From NCBI GenBank assembly GCA_029718625.1, contig JAINUF010000027.1, positions 2,216,676 through 2,280,675 on the forward strand: a DNA stretch of 64,000 nucleotides, in the 5' to 3' direction. Shown one piece after another: positions 37,999 to 51,984 of this stretch. Under the pieces are notes generated by a model, which was given only the letters and a program-made list of their open reading frames with translations, was not told where the DNA came from and did not search any database. Each line of letters begins with the position of its first letter. Positions within the stretch are counted from its first letter, which is position 1. This stretch comes from Synaphobranchus kaupii (lineage: Eukaryota > Chordata > Actinopteri > Anguilliformes > Synaphobranchidae). Both the position numbers and the translations under genes were made by a program.

Positions 37999-40126
37999 TG
38001 AAGACGCATGCCTCAAACCAATTTTAGTGTTGTCAAAATCATTATAGCTCAAATATACAGTTGATTCATTTTTAAAATTTCCGTTTGTAAATTTTAAATG
38101 TATTTTTCTTCAAATTTAAAATGTAAACATTTCAATAGCTTCTGTGACATGTGACTAAGATGCCTCAAACCAACTGTAATGTTGTCAGATACATTCTCCA
38201 ATTTACAAGCAATGCTTTTTCCAATTTTCCTTTTGTAAATTTTAAATAGATTTTTATTCAAAATAAAAGCACTAAAATTTCAATAGCTTCTGTGACATAT
38301 GATGAAGACGCATGCCTCAAACCAATTTTAGTGTTGTCAAAGACGTTATAGCTCAAATATACAGTTGATTAATTTTTTAATTTTCCATTTGTAAATTTTG
38401 AATGAATTTTTCTTCAAATTTAAAATGCAAACATTTCAATAGCTTCTGTGACATGTGACTAAGATGCCTCAAACCAACTGTAATGTTGTCAGATGCATTC
38501 TCCAATTTACAAGCAATGCTTTTTCCAATTTTCCTTTTGTAAATTTTAAATAGATTTTTATTCAAAATAAAAGCACTAAAATTTCAATAGCTTCTGTGAC
38601 ATATGATGAAGACGCATGCCTCAAACCAATTTTAGTGTTGTCAAAGACGTTATAGCTCAAATATACAGTTGATTAATTTTTAAATTTTCCATTTGTAAAT
38701 TTTGAATGAATTTTTCTTCAAATTTAAAATGCAAACATTTCAATAGCTTCTGTGACATGTGACTAAGATGCCTCAAACCAACTGTAATGTTGTCAGATAC
38801 ATTCTCCAATTTACAAGCAATGCTTTTTCGAATTTTCCTTTTGTAAATTTTAAATAGATTTTTCTTCAAAATAAAAGCACTAAAATTTCAATAGCTTCTG
38901 TGACATATGATGAAGACGCATGCCTCAAACCAATTTTAGTGTTGTCAAAGACGTTATAGCTCAAATATACAGTTGATTAATTTTTAAATTTTCCATTTGT
39001 AAATTTTGAATGAATTTTTCTTCAAATTTAAAATGCAAACATTTCAATAGCTTCTGTGACATGTGACTAAGATGCCTCAAACCAACTGTAATGTTGTCAG
39101 ATGCATTCTCCAATTTACAAGCAATGCTTTTTCCAATTTTCCTTTTGTAAATTTTAAATAGATTTTTATTCAAAACAAAAGCATTAAAATTTCAATAGCT
39201 TCTGTGACATATGATGAAGACGCATGCCTCAAACGAATTTTAGTGTTGTCAAAGACATTATAGCTCAAATATACAGTTGATTAATTTTTAAATTTTCCAT
39301 TTGTAAATTTTGAATGAATTTTTCTTCAAATTTAAAATGCAAACATTTCAATAGCTTCTGTGACATGTGACTAAGATGCCTCAAACCAACTGTAATGTTG
39401 TCAGATACATTCTCCAATTTACAAGCAATGCTTTTTCCAATTTTCCTTTTGTAAATTTTAAATAGATTTTTATTCAAAACAAAAGCATTAAAATTTCAAT
39501 AGCTTCTGTGACATATGATGAAGACGCATGCCTCAAACCAATTTTAGTGTTGTCAAAATCATTATAGCTCAAATATACAGTCGATTCATTTTTAAAATTT
39601 CCGTTTGTAAATTTTAAATGTATTTTTCTTCAAATTTAAAATGTAAACATTTCAATAGCTTCTGTGACATGTGACTAAGATGCCTCAAACCAACTGTAAT
39701 GTTGTCAGATACATTCTCCAATTTACAAGCAATGCTTTTTCCAATTTTCCTTTTGTAAATTTTAAATAGATTTTTATTCAAAATAAAAGCACTAAAATTT
39801 CAATAGCTTCTGTGACATATGATGAAGACGCATGCCTCAAACCAATTTTAGTGTTGTCAAAGACGTTATAGCTCAAATATACAGTTGATTAATTTTTTAA
39901 TTTTCCATTTGTAAATTTTGAATGAATTTTTCTTCAAATTTAAAATGCAAACATTTCAATAGCTTCTGTGACATGTGACTAAGATGCCTCAAACCAACTG
40001 TAATGTTGTCAGATACATTCTCCAATTTTCAAGCAATGCTTTTTCGAATTTTCCTTTTGTAAATTTTAAATAGATTTTTATTCAAAACAAAAGCATTAAA
40101 ATTTCAATAGCTTCTGTGACATATGA
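37999..40126. repeat. Satellite segment with long-range matches to 8.2-9.4 kb
   Basis: The order is C, A*, V, A, V, C, F. Units at 38303-39518 match 8208-9423 in order and markers. The final F-like unit ends with ACAAAAGCATT rather than ATAAAAGCACT, so its tail comes from a V-type unit. Confidence 0.65.
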
Positions 40127-43100
40127 TGAAGACGCATGCCTCAAACCAATTTTAGTGTTGTCAAAGACATTATAGCTCAAATATACAGTTGATTAATTTT
40201 TAAATTTTCCATTTGTAAATTTTGAATGAATTTTTCTTCAAATTTAAAATGCAAACATTTCAATAGCTTCTGTGACATGTGACTAAGATGCCTCAAACCA
40301 ACTGTAATGTTGTCAGATACATTCTCCAATTTACAAGCAATGCTTTTTCCAATTTTCCTTTTGTAAATTTTAAATAGATTTTTATTCAAAACAAAAGCAT
40401 TAAAATTTCAATAGCTTTTTGTGACATATGATGAAGACGCATGCCTCAAACCAATTTTAGTGTTGTCAAAATCATTATAGCTCAAATATACAGTTGATTC
40501 ATTTTTAAAATTTCCGTTTGTAAATTTTAAATGTATTTTTCTTCAAATTTAAAATGTAAACATTTCAATAGCTTCTGTGACATGTGACTAAGATACCTCA
40601 AACCAACTGTAATGTTGTCAGATACATTCTCCAATTTACAAGCAATGCTTTTTCCAATTTTCCTTTTGTAAATTTTAAATAGATTTTTATTCAAAATAAA
40701 AGCACTAAAATTTCAATAGCTTCTGTGACATATGATGAAGACGCATGCCTCAAACCAATTTTAGTGTTGTCAAAGTCATTGTAGCTCAAATATACAGTTG
40801 ATTAATTTTTAAAATTTCCGTTTGTAAATTTTGAATTAATTTTTCTTCAAATTTAAAATGCAAACATTTCAATAGCTTCTGTGACATGTGACTAAGATGC
40901 CTTAAACCAACTGTAATGTTGTTAGATGTATTCTCCAATTTACAAGCAATGCTTTTTCCAATTTTCCTTTTGTAAATTTTAAATAGATTTTTATTCAAAA
41001 TAAAAGCATTAAAATTTCAATAGCTTCTGTGACATATGATGAAGACGCATGCCTCAAACCAATTTTAGTGTTGTCAAAGACGTTATAGCTCAAATATACA
41101 GTTGATTAATTTTTTAATTTTCCATTTGTAAATTTTGAATGAATTTTGCTTCAAATTTAAAATGCAAACATTTCAATAGCTTCTGTGACATGTGACTAAG
41201 ATGCCTCAAACCAACTGTAATGTTGTCAGATGCATTCTCCAATTTACAAGCAATGCTTTTTCCAATTTTCCTTTTGTAAATTTTAAATAGATTTTTATTC
41301 AAAACAAAAGCATTACAATTTCAATAGCTTCTGTGACATATGATGAAGACGCATGCCTCAAACCAATTTTAGTGTTGTCAAAGACGTTATAGCTCAAATA
41401 TACAGTTGATTAATTTTTAAATTTTCCATTTGTAAATTTTGAATGAATTTTTCTTCAAATTTAAAATGCAAACATTTCAATAGCTTCTGTGACATGTGAC
41501 TAAGATGCCTCAAACCAACTGTAATGTTGTCAGATACATTCTCCAATTTACAAGCAATGCTTTTTCCAATTTTCCTTTTGTAAATTTTAAATAGATTTTT
41601 ATTCAAAACAAAAGCATTAAAATTTCAATAGCTTCTGTGACATATGATGAAGACGCATGCCTCAAACCAATTTTAGTGTTGTCAAAATCATTATAGCTCA
41701 AATATACAGTTGACTCATTTTTAAAATTTCCGTTTGTAAATTTTAAATGTATTTTTCTTCAAATTTAAAATGTAAACATTTCAATAGCTTCTGTGACATG
41801 TGACTAAGATGCCTCAAACCAACTGTAATGTTGTCAGATACATTCTCCAATTTACAAGCAATGCTTTTTCCAATTTTCCTTTTGTAAATTTTAAATAGAT
41901 TTTTATTCAAAATAAAAGCACTAAAATTTCAATAGCTTCTGTGACATATGATGAAGACGCATGCCTCAAACCAATTTTAGTGTTGTCAAAGACGGTATAG
42001 CTCAAATATACAGTTGATTAATTATTTAATTTTCCATTTGTAAATTTTGAATGAATTTTTCTTCAAATTTAAAATGCAAACATTTCAATAGCTTCTGTGA
42101 CGTGTGACTAAGATGCCTCAAACCAACTGTAATGTTGTCAGATGCATTCTCCAATTTACAAGCAATGCTTTTTCCAATTTTCCTTTTGTAAATTTTAAAT
42201 AGATTTTTATTCAAAATAAAAGCACTAAAATTTCAATAGCTTCTGTGACATATGATGAAGACGCATGCCTCAAACCAATTTTAGTGTTGTCAAAGTCATT
42301 ATTGCTCAAATATACAGTTGATTAATTTTTTTAATTTCCGTTTGTAAATTTTAAATGAATTTTTCTTCAAATTTAAAATGCAAACATTTCAATAGCTTCT
42401 GTGACATGTGACTAAGATGCCTCAAACCAACTGTAATGTTGTCAGATACATTCTCCAATTTACAAGCAATGCTTTTTCGAATTTTCCTTTTGTAAATTTT
42501 AAATAGATTTTTCTTCAAAATAAAAGCACTAAAATTTCAATAGCTTCTGTGACATATGATGAAGACGCGTGCCTCAAACCAATTTTAGTGTTGTCAAAGA
42601 CGTTATAGCTCAAATATACAGTTGATTAATTTTTAAAATTTCCGTTTGTAAATTTTAAATGTATTTTTCTTCAAATTTAAAATGTAAACATTTCAATAGC
42701 TTCTGTGACATGTGACTAAGATGCCTCAAACCAACTGTAATGTTGTCAGATACATTCTCCAATTTACAAGCAATGCTTTTTCCAATTTTCCTTTTGTAAA
42801 TTTTAAATAGATTTTTATTCAAAATAAAAGCACTAAAATTTCAATAGCTTCTGTGACATATGATGAAGACGCATGCCTCAAACCAATTTTAGTGTTGTCA
42901 AAGTCATTATAGCTCAAATATACAGTTGATTAATTTTTAAAATTTCCGTTTGTAAATTTTGAATTAATTTTTCTTCAAATTTAAAATGCAAACATTTCAA
43001 TAGCTTCTGTGACATGTGACTAAGATGCCTTAAACCAACTGTAATGTTGTTAGATGTATTCTCCAATTTACAAGCAATGCTTTTTCCAATTTTCCTTTTT

Positions 43101-44687
43101 TAAATTTTAAATAGATTTTTATTCAAAATAAAAGCACTAAAATTTCAATAGCTTCTGTGACATATGATGAAGACGCATGCCTCAAACCAATTTTAGTGTT
43201 GTCAAAGACGTTATAGCTCAAATATACAGTTGATTAATTTTTTAATTTTCCATTTGTAAATTTTGAATGAATTTTTCTTCAAATTTAAAATGCAAACATT
43301 TCAATAGCTTCTGTGACATGTGACTAAGATGCCTCAAACCAACTGTAATGTTGTCAGATACATTCTCCAATTTTCAAGCAATGCTTTTTCGAATTTTCCT
43401 TTTGTAAATTTTAAATAGATTTTTATTCAAAATAAAAGCACTAAAATTTCAATAGCTTCTGTGACATATGATGAAGACGCATGCCTCAAACCAATTTTAG
43501 TGTTGTCAAAGACGTTATAGCTCAAATACACAGTTGATAAATTTTTAAATTTTCCATTTGTAAATTTTGAATGAATTTTTCTTCAAATTTAAAATGCAAA
43601 CATTTCAATAGCTTCTGTGACATGTGACTAAGATGCCTCAAACCAACTGTAATGTTGTCAGATGCATTCTCCAATTTACAAGCAATGCTTTTTCCAATTT
43701 TCCTTTTGTAAATTTTAAATAGATTTTTATTCAAAACAAAAGCATTAAAATTTCAATAGCTTCTGTGACATATGATGAAGACGCATGCCTCAAACCAATT
43801 TTAGTGTTGTCAAAATCATTATAGCTCAAATATACAGTTGATTCATTTTTAAAATTTCCGTTTGTAAATTTTAAATGTATTTTTCTTCAAATTTAAAATG
43901 TAAACATTTCAATAGCTTCTGTGACATGTGACTAAGATGCCTCAAACCAACTGTAATGTTGTCAGATACATTCTCCAATTTACAAGCAATGCTTTTTCCA
44001 ATTTTCCTTTTGTAAATTTTAAATAGATTTTTATTCAAAACAAAAGCATTAAAATTTCAATAGCTTCTGTGACATATGATGAAGACGCATGCCTCAAACC
44101 AATTTTAGTGTTGTCAAAATCATTATAGCTCAAATATACAGTTGATTCATTTTTAAAATTTCCGTTTGCAAATTTTAAATGTATTTTTCTTCAAATTTAA
44201 AATGTAAACATTTCAATAGCTTCTGTGACATGTGACTAAGATGCCTCAAACCAACTGTAATGTTGTCAGATACATTCTCCAATTTACAAGCAATGCTTTT
44301 TCCAATTTTCCTTTTGTAAATTTTAAATAGATTTTTATTCAAAATAAAAGCACTAAAATTTCAATAGCTTCTGTGACATATGATGAAGACGCATGCCTCA
44401 AACCAATTTTAGTGTTGTCAAAGACGTTATAGCTCAAATATACAGTTGATTAATTTTTTAATTTTCCATTTGTAAATTTTGAATGAATTTTTCTTCAAAT
44501 TTAAAATGCAAACATTTCAATAGCTTCTGTGACATGTGACTAAGATGCCTCAAACCAACTGTAATGTTGTCAGATGCATTCTCCAATTTACAAGCAATGC
44601 TTTTTCCAATTTTCCTTTTGTAAATTTTAAATAGATTTTTATTCAAAATAAAAGCACTAAAATTTCAATAGCTTCTGTGACATATGA
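40127..44687. repeat. 15-dimer block duplicated from 11857-16417
   Basis: Fifteen dimers (V C T A* V C A* E G T F A C C A*) match 11857-16417 in order. Matching markers are AGCTTTTTGTGAC, TTTTGCTTC, TTGACTC, GACGGTAT with GACGTGTGAC, ATTGCTC, GACGCGTGCC, ACACAG and TTTGCAAAT. Both stretches are 4561 bp long. The T unit near 42862 has a private CCTTTTTTAAATT change. Confidence 0.82.
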
Positions 44688-47120
44688 TGAAGACGCATGC
44701 CTCAAACCAATTTTAGTGTTGTCAAAGTCATTATCGCTCAAATATACAGTTGATTAATTTTTTTAATTTCCGTTTGTAAATTTTAAATGAATTTTTCTTC
44801 AAATTTAAAATGCAAACATTTCAATAGCTTCTGTGACATGTGACTAAGATGCCTCAAACCAACTGTAATGTTGTCAGATACATTCTCCAATTTACAAGCA
44901 ATGCTTTTTCGAATTTTCCTTTTGTAAATTTTAAATAGATTTTTCTTCAAAATAAAAGCACTAAAATTTCAATAGCTTCTGTGACATATGATGAAGACGC
45001 ATGCCTCAAACCAATTTTAGTGTTGTCAAAGACGTTATAGCTCAAATATACAGTTGATTAATTTTTTAATTTTCCATTTGTAAATTTTGAATGAATTTTT
45101 CTTCAAATTTAAAATGCAAACATTTCAATAGCTTCTGTGACATGTGACTAAGATGCCTCAAACCAACTGTAATGTTGTCAGATGCATTCTCCAATTTACA
45201 AGCAATGCTTTTTCCAATTTTCCTTTTGTAAATTTTAAATAGATTTTTATTCAAAATAAAAGCACTAAAATTTCAATAGCTTCTGTGACATATGATGAAG
45301 ACGCATGCCTCAAACCAATTTTAGTGTTGTCAAAGTCATTATCGCTCAAATATACAGTTGATTAATTTTTTTAATTTCCGTTTGTAAATTTTAAATGAAT
45401 TTTTTTTCAAATTTAAAATGCAAACATTTCAATAGCTTCTGTGACATGTGACTAAGATGCCTCAAACCAACTGTAATGTTGTCAGATACATTCTCCAATT
45501 TACAAGCAATGCTTTTTCGAATTTTCCTTTTGTAAATTTTAAATAGATTTTTCTTCAAAATAAAAGCACTAAAATTTCAATAGCTTCTGTGACATATGAT
45601 GAAGACGCATGCCTCAAACCAATTTTAGTGTTGTCAAAGACGTTATAGCTCAAATATACAGTTGATTAATTTTTAAATTTTCCATTTGTAAATTTTGAAT
45701 GAATTTTTCTTCAAATTTAAAATGCAAACATTTCAATAGCTTCTGTGACATGTGACTAAGATGCCTCAAACCAACTGTAATGTTGTCAGATGCATTCTCC
45801 AATTTACAAGCAATGCTTTTTCCAATTTTCCTTTTGTAAATTTTAAATAGATTTTTATTCAAAACAAAAGCATTAAAATTTCAATAGCTTCTGTGACATA
45901 TGATGAAGACGCATGCCTCAAACCAATTTTAGTGTTGTCAAAGACGTTATAGCTCAAATATACAGTTGATTAATTTTAAAATTTTCCATTTGTAAATTTT
46001 GAATGAATTTTTCTTCAAATTTAAAATGCAAACATTTCAATAGCTTCTGTGACATGTGACTAAGATGCCTCAAACCAACTGTAATGTTGTCAGATACATT
46101 CTCCAATTTACAAGCAATGCTTTTTCAAATTTTCCTTTTGTAAATTTTAAATAGATTTTTATTCAAAACAAAAGCATTAAAATTTCAATAGCTTCTGTGA
46201 CATATGATGAAGACGCATGCCTCAAACCAATTTTAGTGTTGTCAAAATCATTATAGCTCAAATATACAGTTGATTCATTTTTAAAATTTCCGTTTGTAAA
46301 TTTTAAATGTATTTTTCTTCAAATTTAAAATGTAAACATTTCAATAGCTTCTGTGACATGTGACTAAGATCCCTCAAACCAACTGTAATGTTGTCAGATA
46401 CATTCTCCAATTTACAAGCAATGCTTTTTCCAATTTTCCTTTTGTAAATTTTAAATAGATTTTTATTCAAAATAAAAGCACTAAAATTTCAATAGCTTCT
46501 GTGACATATGATGAAGACGCATGCCTCAAACCAATTTTAGTGTTGTCAAAGACGTTATAGCTCAAATATACAGTTGATTAATTTTTTAATTTTCCATTTG
46601 TAAATTTTGAATGAATTTTTCTTCAAATTTAAAATGCAAACATTTCAATAGCTTCTGTGACATGTGACTAAGATGCCTCAAACCAACTGTAATGTTGTCA
46701 GATGCATTCTCCAATTTACAAGCAATGCTTTTTCCAATTTTCCTTTTGTAAATTTTAAATAGATTTTTATTCAAAATAAAAGCACTAAAATTTCCAATAG
46801 CTTCTGTGACATATGATGAAGACGCATGCCTCAAACCAATTTTAGTGTTGTCAAAGTCATTATCGCTCAAATATACAGTTGATTAATTTTTTAAATTTCC
46901 GTTTGTAAATTTTAAATGAATTTTTCTTCAAATTTAAAATGTAAACATTTCAATAGCTTGTGTGACATGTGACTAAGATGCCTCAAACCAACTGTAATGT
47001 TGTCAGATACATTCTCCAATTTTCAAGCAATGCTTTTTCGAATTTTCCTTTTGTAAATTTTAAATAGATTTTTATTCAAAATAAAAGCACTAAAATTTCA
47101 ATAGCTTCTGTGACATATGA
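44688..47120. repeat. Mixed satellite segment before the 21-dimer repeat
   Basis: The order is E, A*, E, A, V, C, A*, E/F hybrid. The A* unit near 46498 holds a 1-bp insertion (TTTCCAATAG). The last unit has GCTTGTGTGAC and an F-type tail, and reappears exactly 6080 bp later (20 dimers) near 52897. Confidence 0.65.
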
Positions 47121-50100
47121 TGAAGACGCATGCCTCAAACCAATTTTAGTGTTGTCAAAATCATTATAGCTCAAATATACAGTTGATTCATTTTTAAAAT
47201 TTCCGTTTGTAAATTTTAAATGTATTTTTCTTCAAATTTAAAATGTAAACATTTCAATAGCTTCTGTGACATGTGACTAAGATGCCTCAAACCAACTGTA
47301 ATGTTGTCAGATACATTCTCCAATTTACAAGCAATGCTTTTTCCAATTTTCCTTTTGTAAATTTTAAATAGATTTTTATTCAAAACAAAAGCATTAAAAT
47401 TTCAATAGCTTCTGTGACATATGATGAAGACGCATGCCTCAAACCAATTTTAGTGTTGTCAAAATCATTATAGCTCAAATATACAGTTGATTCATTTTTA
47501 AAATTTCCGTTTGTAAATTTTAAATGTATTTTTCTTCAAATTTAAAATGTAAACATTTCAATAGCTTCTGTGACATGTGACTAAGATGCCTCAAACCAAC
47601 TGTAATGTTGTCAGATACATTCTCCAATTTACAAGCAATGCTTTTTCCAATTTTCCTTTTGTAAATTTTAAATAGATTTTTATTCAAAATAAAAGCACTA
47701 AAATTTCAATAGCTTCTGTGACATATGATGAAGACGCATGCCTCAAACCAATTTTAGTGTTGTCAAAGACGTTATAGCTCAAATATACAGTTGATTAATT
47801 TTTTAATTTTCCATTTGTAAATTTTGAATGAATTTTTCTTCAAATTTAAAATGCAAACATTTCAATAGCTTCTGTGACATGTGACTAAGATGCCTCAAAC
47901 CAACTGTAATGTTGTCAGATGCATTCTCCAATTTACAAGCAATGCTTTTTCCAATTTTCCTTTTGTAAATTTTAAATAGATTTTTATTCAAAATAAAAGC
48001 ATTAAAATTTCAATAGCTTCTGTGACATATGATGAAGACGCATGCCTCAAACCAATTTTAGTGTTGTCAAAATCATTATAGCTCAAATATACAGTTGACT
48101 CATTTTTAAAATTTCCGTTTGTAAATTTTAAATGTATTTTTCTTCAAATTTAAAATGTAAACATTTCAATAGCTTCTGTGACATGTGACTAAGATGCCTC
48201 AAACCAACTGTAATGTTGTCAGATACATTCTCCAATTTACAAGCAATGCTTTTTCCAATTTTCCTTTTGTAAATTTTAAATAGATTTTTATTCAAAATAA
48301 AAGCACTAAAATTTCAATAGCTTCTGTGACATATGATGAAGACGCATGCCTCAAACCAATTTTAGTGTTGTCAAAGTCATTATAGCTCAAATATACAGTT
48401 GATTAATTTTTAAAATTTCCGTTTGTAAATTTTGAATTAATTTTTCTTCAAATTTAAAATGCAAACATTTCAATAGCTTCTGTGACATGTGACTAAGATG
48501 CCTTAAACCAACTGTAATGTTGTTAGATGTATTCTCCAATTTACAAGCAATGCTTTTTACAATTTTCCTTTTGTAAATTTTAAATAGATTTTTATTCAAA
48601 ATAAAAGCACTAAAATTTCAATAGCTTCTGTGACATATGATGAAGACGCATGCCTCAAACCAATTTTAGTGTTGTCAAAGACGTTATAGCTCAAATATAC
48701 AGTTGATTAATTTTTTAATTTTCCATTTGTAAATTTTGAATGAATTTTTCTTCAAATTTAAAATGCAAACATTTCAATAGCTTCTGTGACATGTGACTAA
48801 GATGCCTCAAACCAACTGTAATGTTGTCAGATACATTCTCCAATTTTCAAGCAATGCTTTTTCGAATTTTCCTTTTGTAAATTTTAAATAGATTTTTATT
48901 CAAAATAAAAGCACTAAAATTTCAATAGCTTCTGTGACATATGATGAAGACGCATGCCTCAAACCAATTTTAGTGTTGTCAAAGACGTTATAGCTCAAAT
49001 ACACAGTTGATTAATTTTTAAATTTTCCATTTGTAAATTTTGAATGAATTTTTCTTCAAATTTAAAATGCAAACATTTCAATAGCTTCTGTGACATGTGA
49101 CTAAGATGCCTCAAACCAACTGTAATGTTGTCAGATGCATTCTCCAATTTACAAGCAATGCTTTTTCCAATTTTCCTTTTGTAAATTTTAAATAGATTTT
49201 TATTCAAAACAAAAGCATTAAAATTTCAATAGCTTCTGTGACATATGATGAAGACGCATGCCTCAAACCAATTTTAGTGTTGTCAAAATCATTATAGCTC
49301 AAATATACAGTTGATTCATTTTTAAAATTTCCGTTTGTAAATTTTAAATGTATTTTTCTTCAAATTTAAAATGTAAACATTTCAATAGCTTCTGTGACAT
49401 GTGACTAAGATGCCTCAAACCAACTGTAATGTTGTCAGATACATTCTCCAATTTACAAGCAATGCTTTTTCCAATTTTCCTTTTGTAAATTTTAAATAGA
49501 TTTTTATTCAAAACAAAAGCATTAAAATTTCAATAGCTTCTGTGACATATGATGAAGACGCATGCCTCAAACCAATTTTAGTGTTGTCAAAATCATTATA
49601 GCTCAAATATACAGTTGATTCATTTTTAAAATTTCCGTTTGTAAATTTTAAATGTATTTTTCTTCAAATTTAAAATGTAAACATTTCAATAGCTTCTGTG
49701 ACATGTGACTAAGATGCCTCAAACCAACTGTAATGTTGTCAGATACATTCTCCAATTTACAAGCAATGCTTTTTCCAATTTTCCTTTTGTAAATTTTAAA
49801 TAGATTTTTATTCAAAATAAAAGCACTAAAATTTCAATAGCTTCTGTGACATATGATGAAGACGCATGCCTCAAACCAATTTTAGTGTTGTCAAAGACGT
49901 TATAGCTCAAATATACAGTTGATTAATTTTTTAATTTTCCATTTGTAAATTTTGAATGAATTTTTCTTCAAATTTAAAATGCAAACATTTCAATAGCTTC
50001 TGTGACATGTGACTAAGATGCCTCAAACCAACTGTAATGTTGTCAGATGCATTCTCCAATTTACAAGCAATGCTTTTTCCAATTTTCCTTTTGTAAATTT

Positions 50101-51984
50101 TAAATAGATTTTTATTCAAAATAAAAGCACTAAAATTTCAATAGCTTCTGTGACATATGATGAAGACGCATGCCTCAAACCAATTTTAGTGTTGTCAAAG
50201 TCATTATCGCTCAAATATACAGTTGATTAATTTTTTTAATTTCCGTTTGTAAATTTTAAATGAATTTTTCTTCAAATTTAAAATGCAAACATTTCAATAG
50301 CTTCTGTGACATGTGACTAAGATGCCTCAAACCAACTGTAATGTTGTCAGATACATTCTCCAATTTACAAGCAATGCTTTTTCGAATTTTCCTTTTGTAA
50401 ATTTTAAATAGATTTTTCTTCAAAATAAAAGCACTAAAATTTCAATAGCTTCTGTGACATATGATGAAGACGCATGCCTCAAACCAATTTTAGTGTTGTC
50501 AAAGACGTTATAGCTCAAATATACAGTTGATTAATTTTTAAATTTTCCATTTGTAAATTTTGAATGAATTTTTCTTCAAATTTAAAATGCAAACATTTCA
50601 ATAGCTTCTGTGACATGTGACTAAGATGCCTCAAACCAACTGTAATGTTGTCAGATGCATTCTCCAATTTACAAGCAATGCTTTTTCCAATTTTCCTTTT
50701 GTAAATTTTAAATAGATTTTTATTCAAAACAAAAGCATTAAAATTTCAATAGCTTCTGTGACATATGATGAAGACACATGCCTCAAACCAATTTTAGTGT
50801 TGTCAAAGACGTTATAGCTCAAATATACAGTTGATTAATTTTAAAATTTTCCATTTGTAAATTTTGAATGAATTTTTCTTCAAATTTAAAATGCAAACAT
50901 TTCAATAGCTTCTGTGACATGTGACTAAGATGCCTCAAACCAACTGTAATGTTGTCAGATACATTCTCCAATTTACAAGCAATGCTTTTTCCAATTTTCC
51001 TTTTGTAAATTTTAAATAGATTTTTATTCAAAACAAAAGCATTAAAATTTCAATAGCTTCTGTGACATATGATGAAGACGCATGCCTCAAACCAATTTTA
51101 GTGTTGTCAAAATCATTATAGCTCAAATATACAGTTGATTCATTTTTAAAATTTCCGTTTGTAAATTTTAAATGTATTTTTCTTCAAATTTAAAATGTAA
51201 ACATTTCAATAGCTTCTGTGACATGTGACTAAGATGCCTCAAACCAACTGTAATGTTGTCAGATACATTCTCCAATTTACAAGCAATGCTTTTTCCAATT
51301 TTCCTTTTGTAAATTTTAAATAGATTTTTATTCAAAATAAAAGCACTAAAATTTCAATAGCTTCTGTGACATATGATGAAGACGCATGCCTCAAACCAAT
51401 TTTAGTGTTGTCAAAGACGTTATAGCTCAAATATACAGTTGATTAATTTTTTAATTTTCCATTTGTAAATTTTGAATGAATTTTTCTTCAAATTTAAAAT
51501 GCAAACATTTCAATAGCTTCTGTGACATGTGACTAAGATGCCTCAAACCAACTGTAATGTTGTCAGATGCATTCTCCAATTTACAAGCAATGCTTTTTCC
51601 AATTTTCCTTTTGTAAATTTTAAATAGATTTTTATTCAAAATAAAAGCACTAAAATTTCAATAGCTTCTGTGACATATGATGAAGACGCATGCCTCAAAC
51701 CAATTTTAGTGTTGTCAAAGTCATTATCGCTCAAATATACAGTTGATTAATTTTTTTAATTTCCGTTTGTAAATTTTAAATGAATTTTTCTTCAAATTTA
51801 AAATGCAAACATTTCAATAGCTTCTGTGACATGTGACTAAGATGCCTCAAACCAACTGTAATGTTGTCAGATACATTCTCCAATTTACAAGCAATGCTTT
51901 TTCGAATTTTCCTTTTGTAAATTTTAAATAGATTTTTCTTCAAAATAAAAGCACTAAAATTTCAATAGCTTCTGTGACATATGA
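47121..51984. repeat. 21-dimer higher-order period, first copy
   Basis: Sixteen dimers (C C A* C T F A C C A* E A V C A* E) recur 6384 bp (21 x 304) downstream. Markers include TTTTTACAATT in the T unit (near 48556 and 54940), TTGACTC, ACACAG and TTAATTTTAAAATTTTCC in the V unit. The boundary at 49849-49852 is the uninterrupted counterpart of the LINE insertion site. Confidence 0.82.

Noticed and set aside
46586..46870. A longer 94-codon minus-strand frame in the satellite
   Set aside because: It exists only because a 1-bp insertion (TTTCCAATAG) joins two chance frames, and it starts with TTG.
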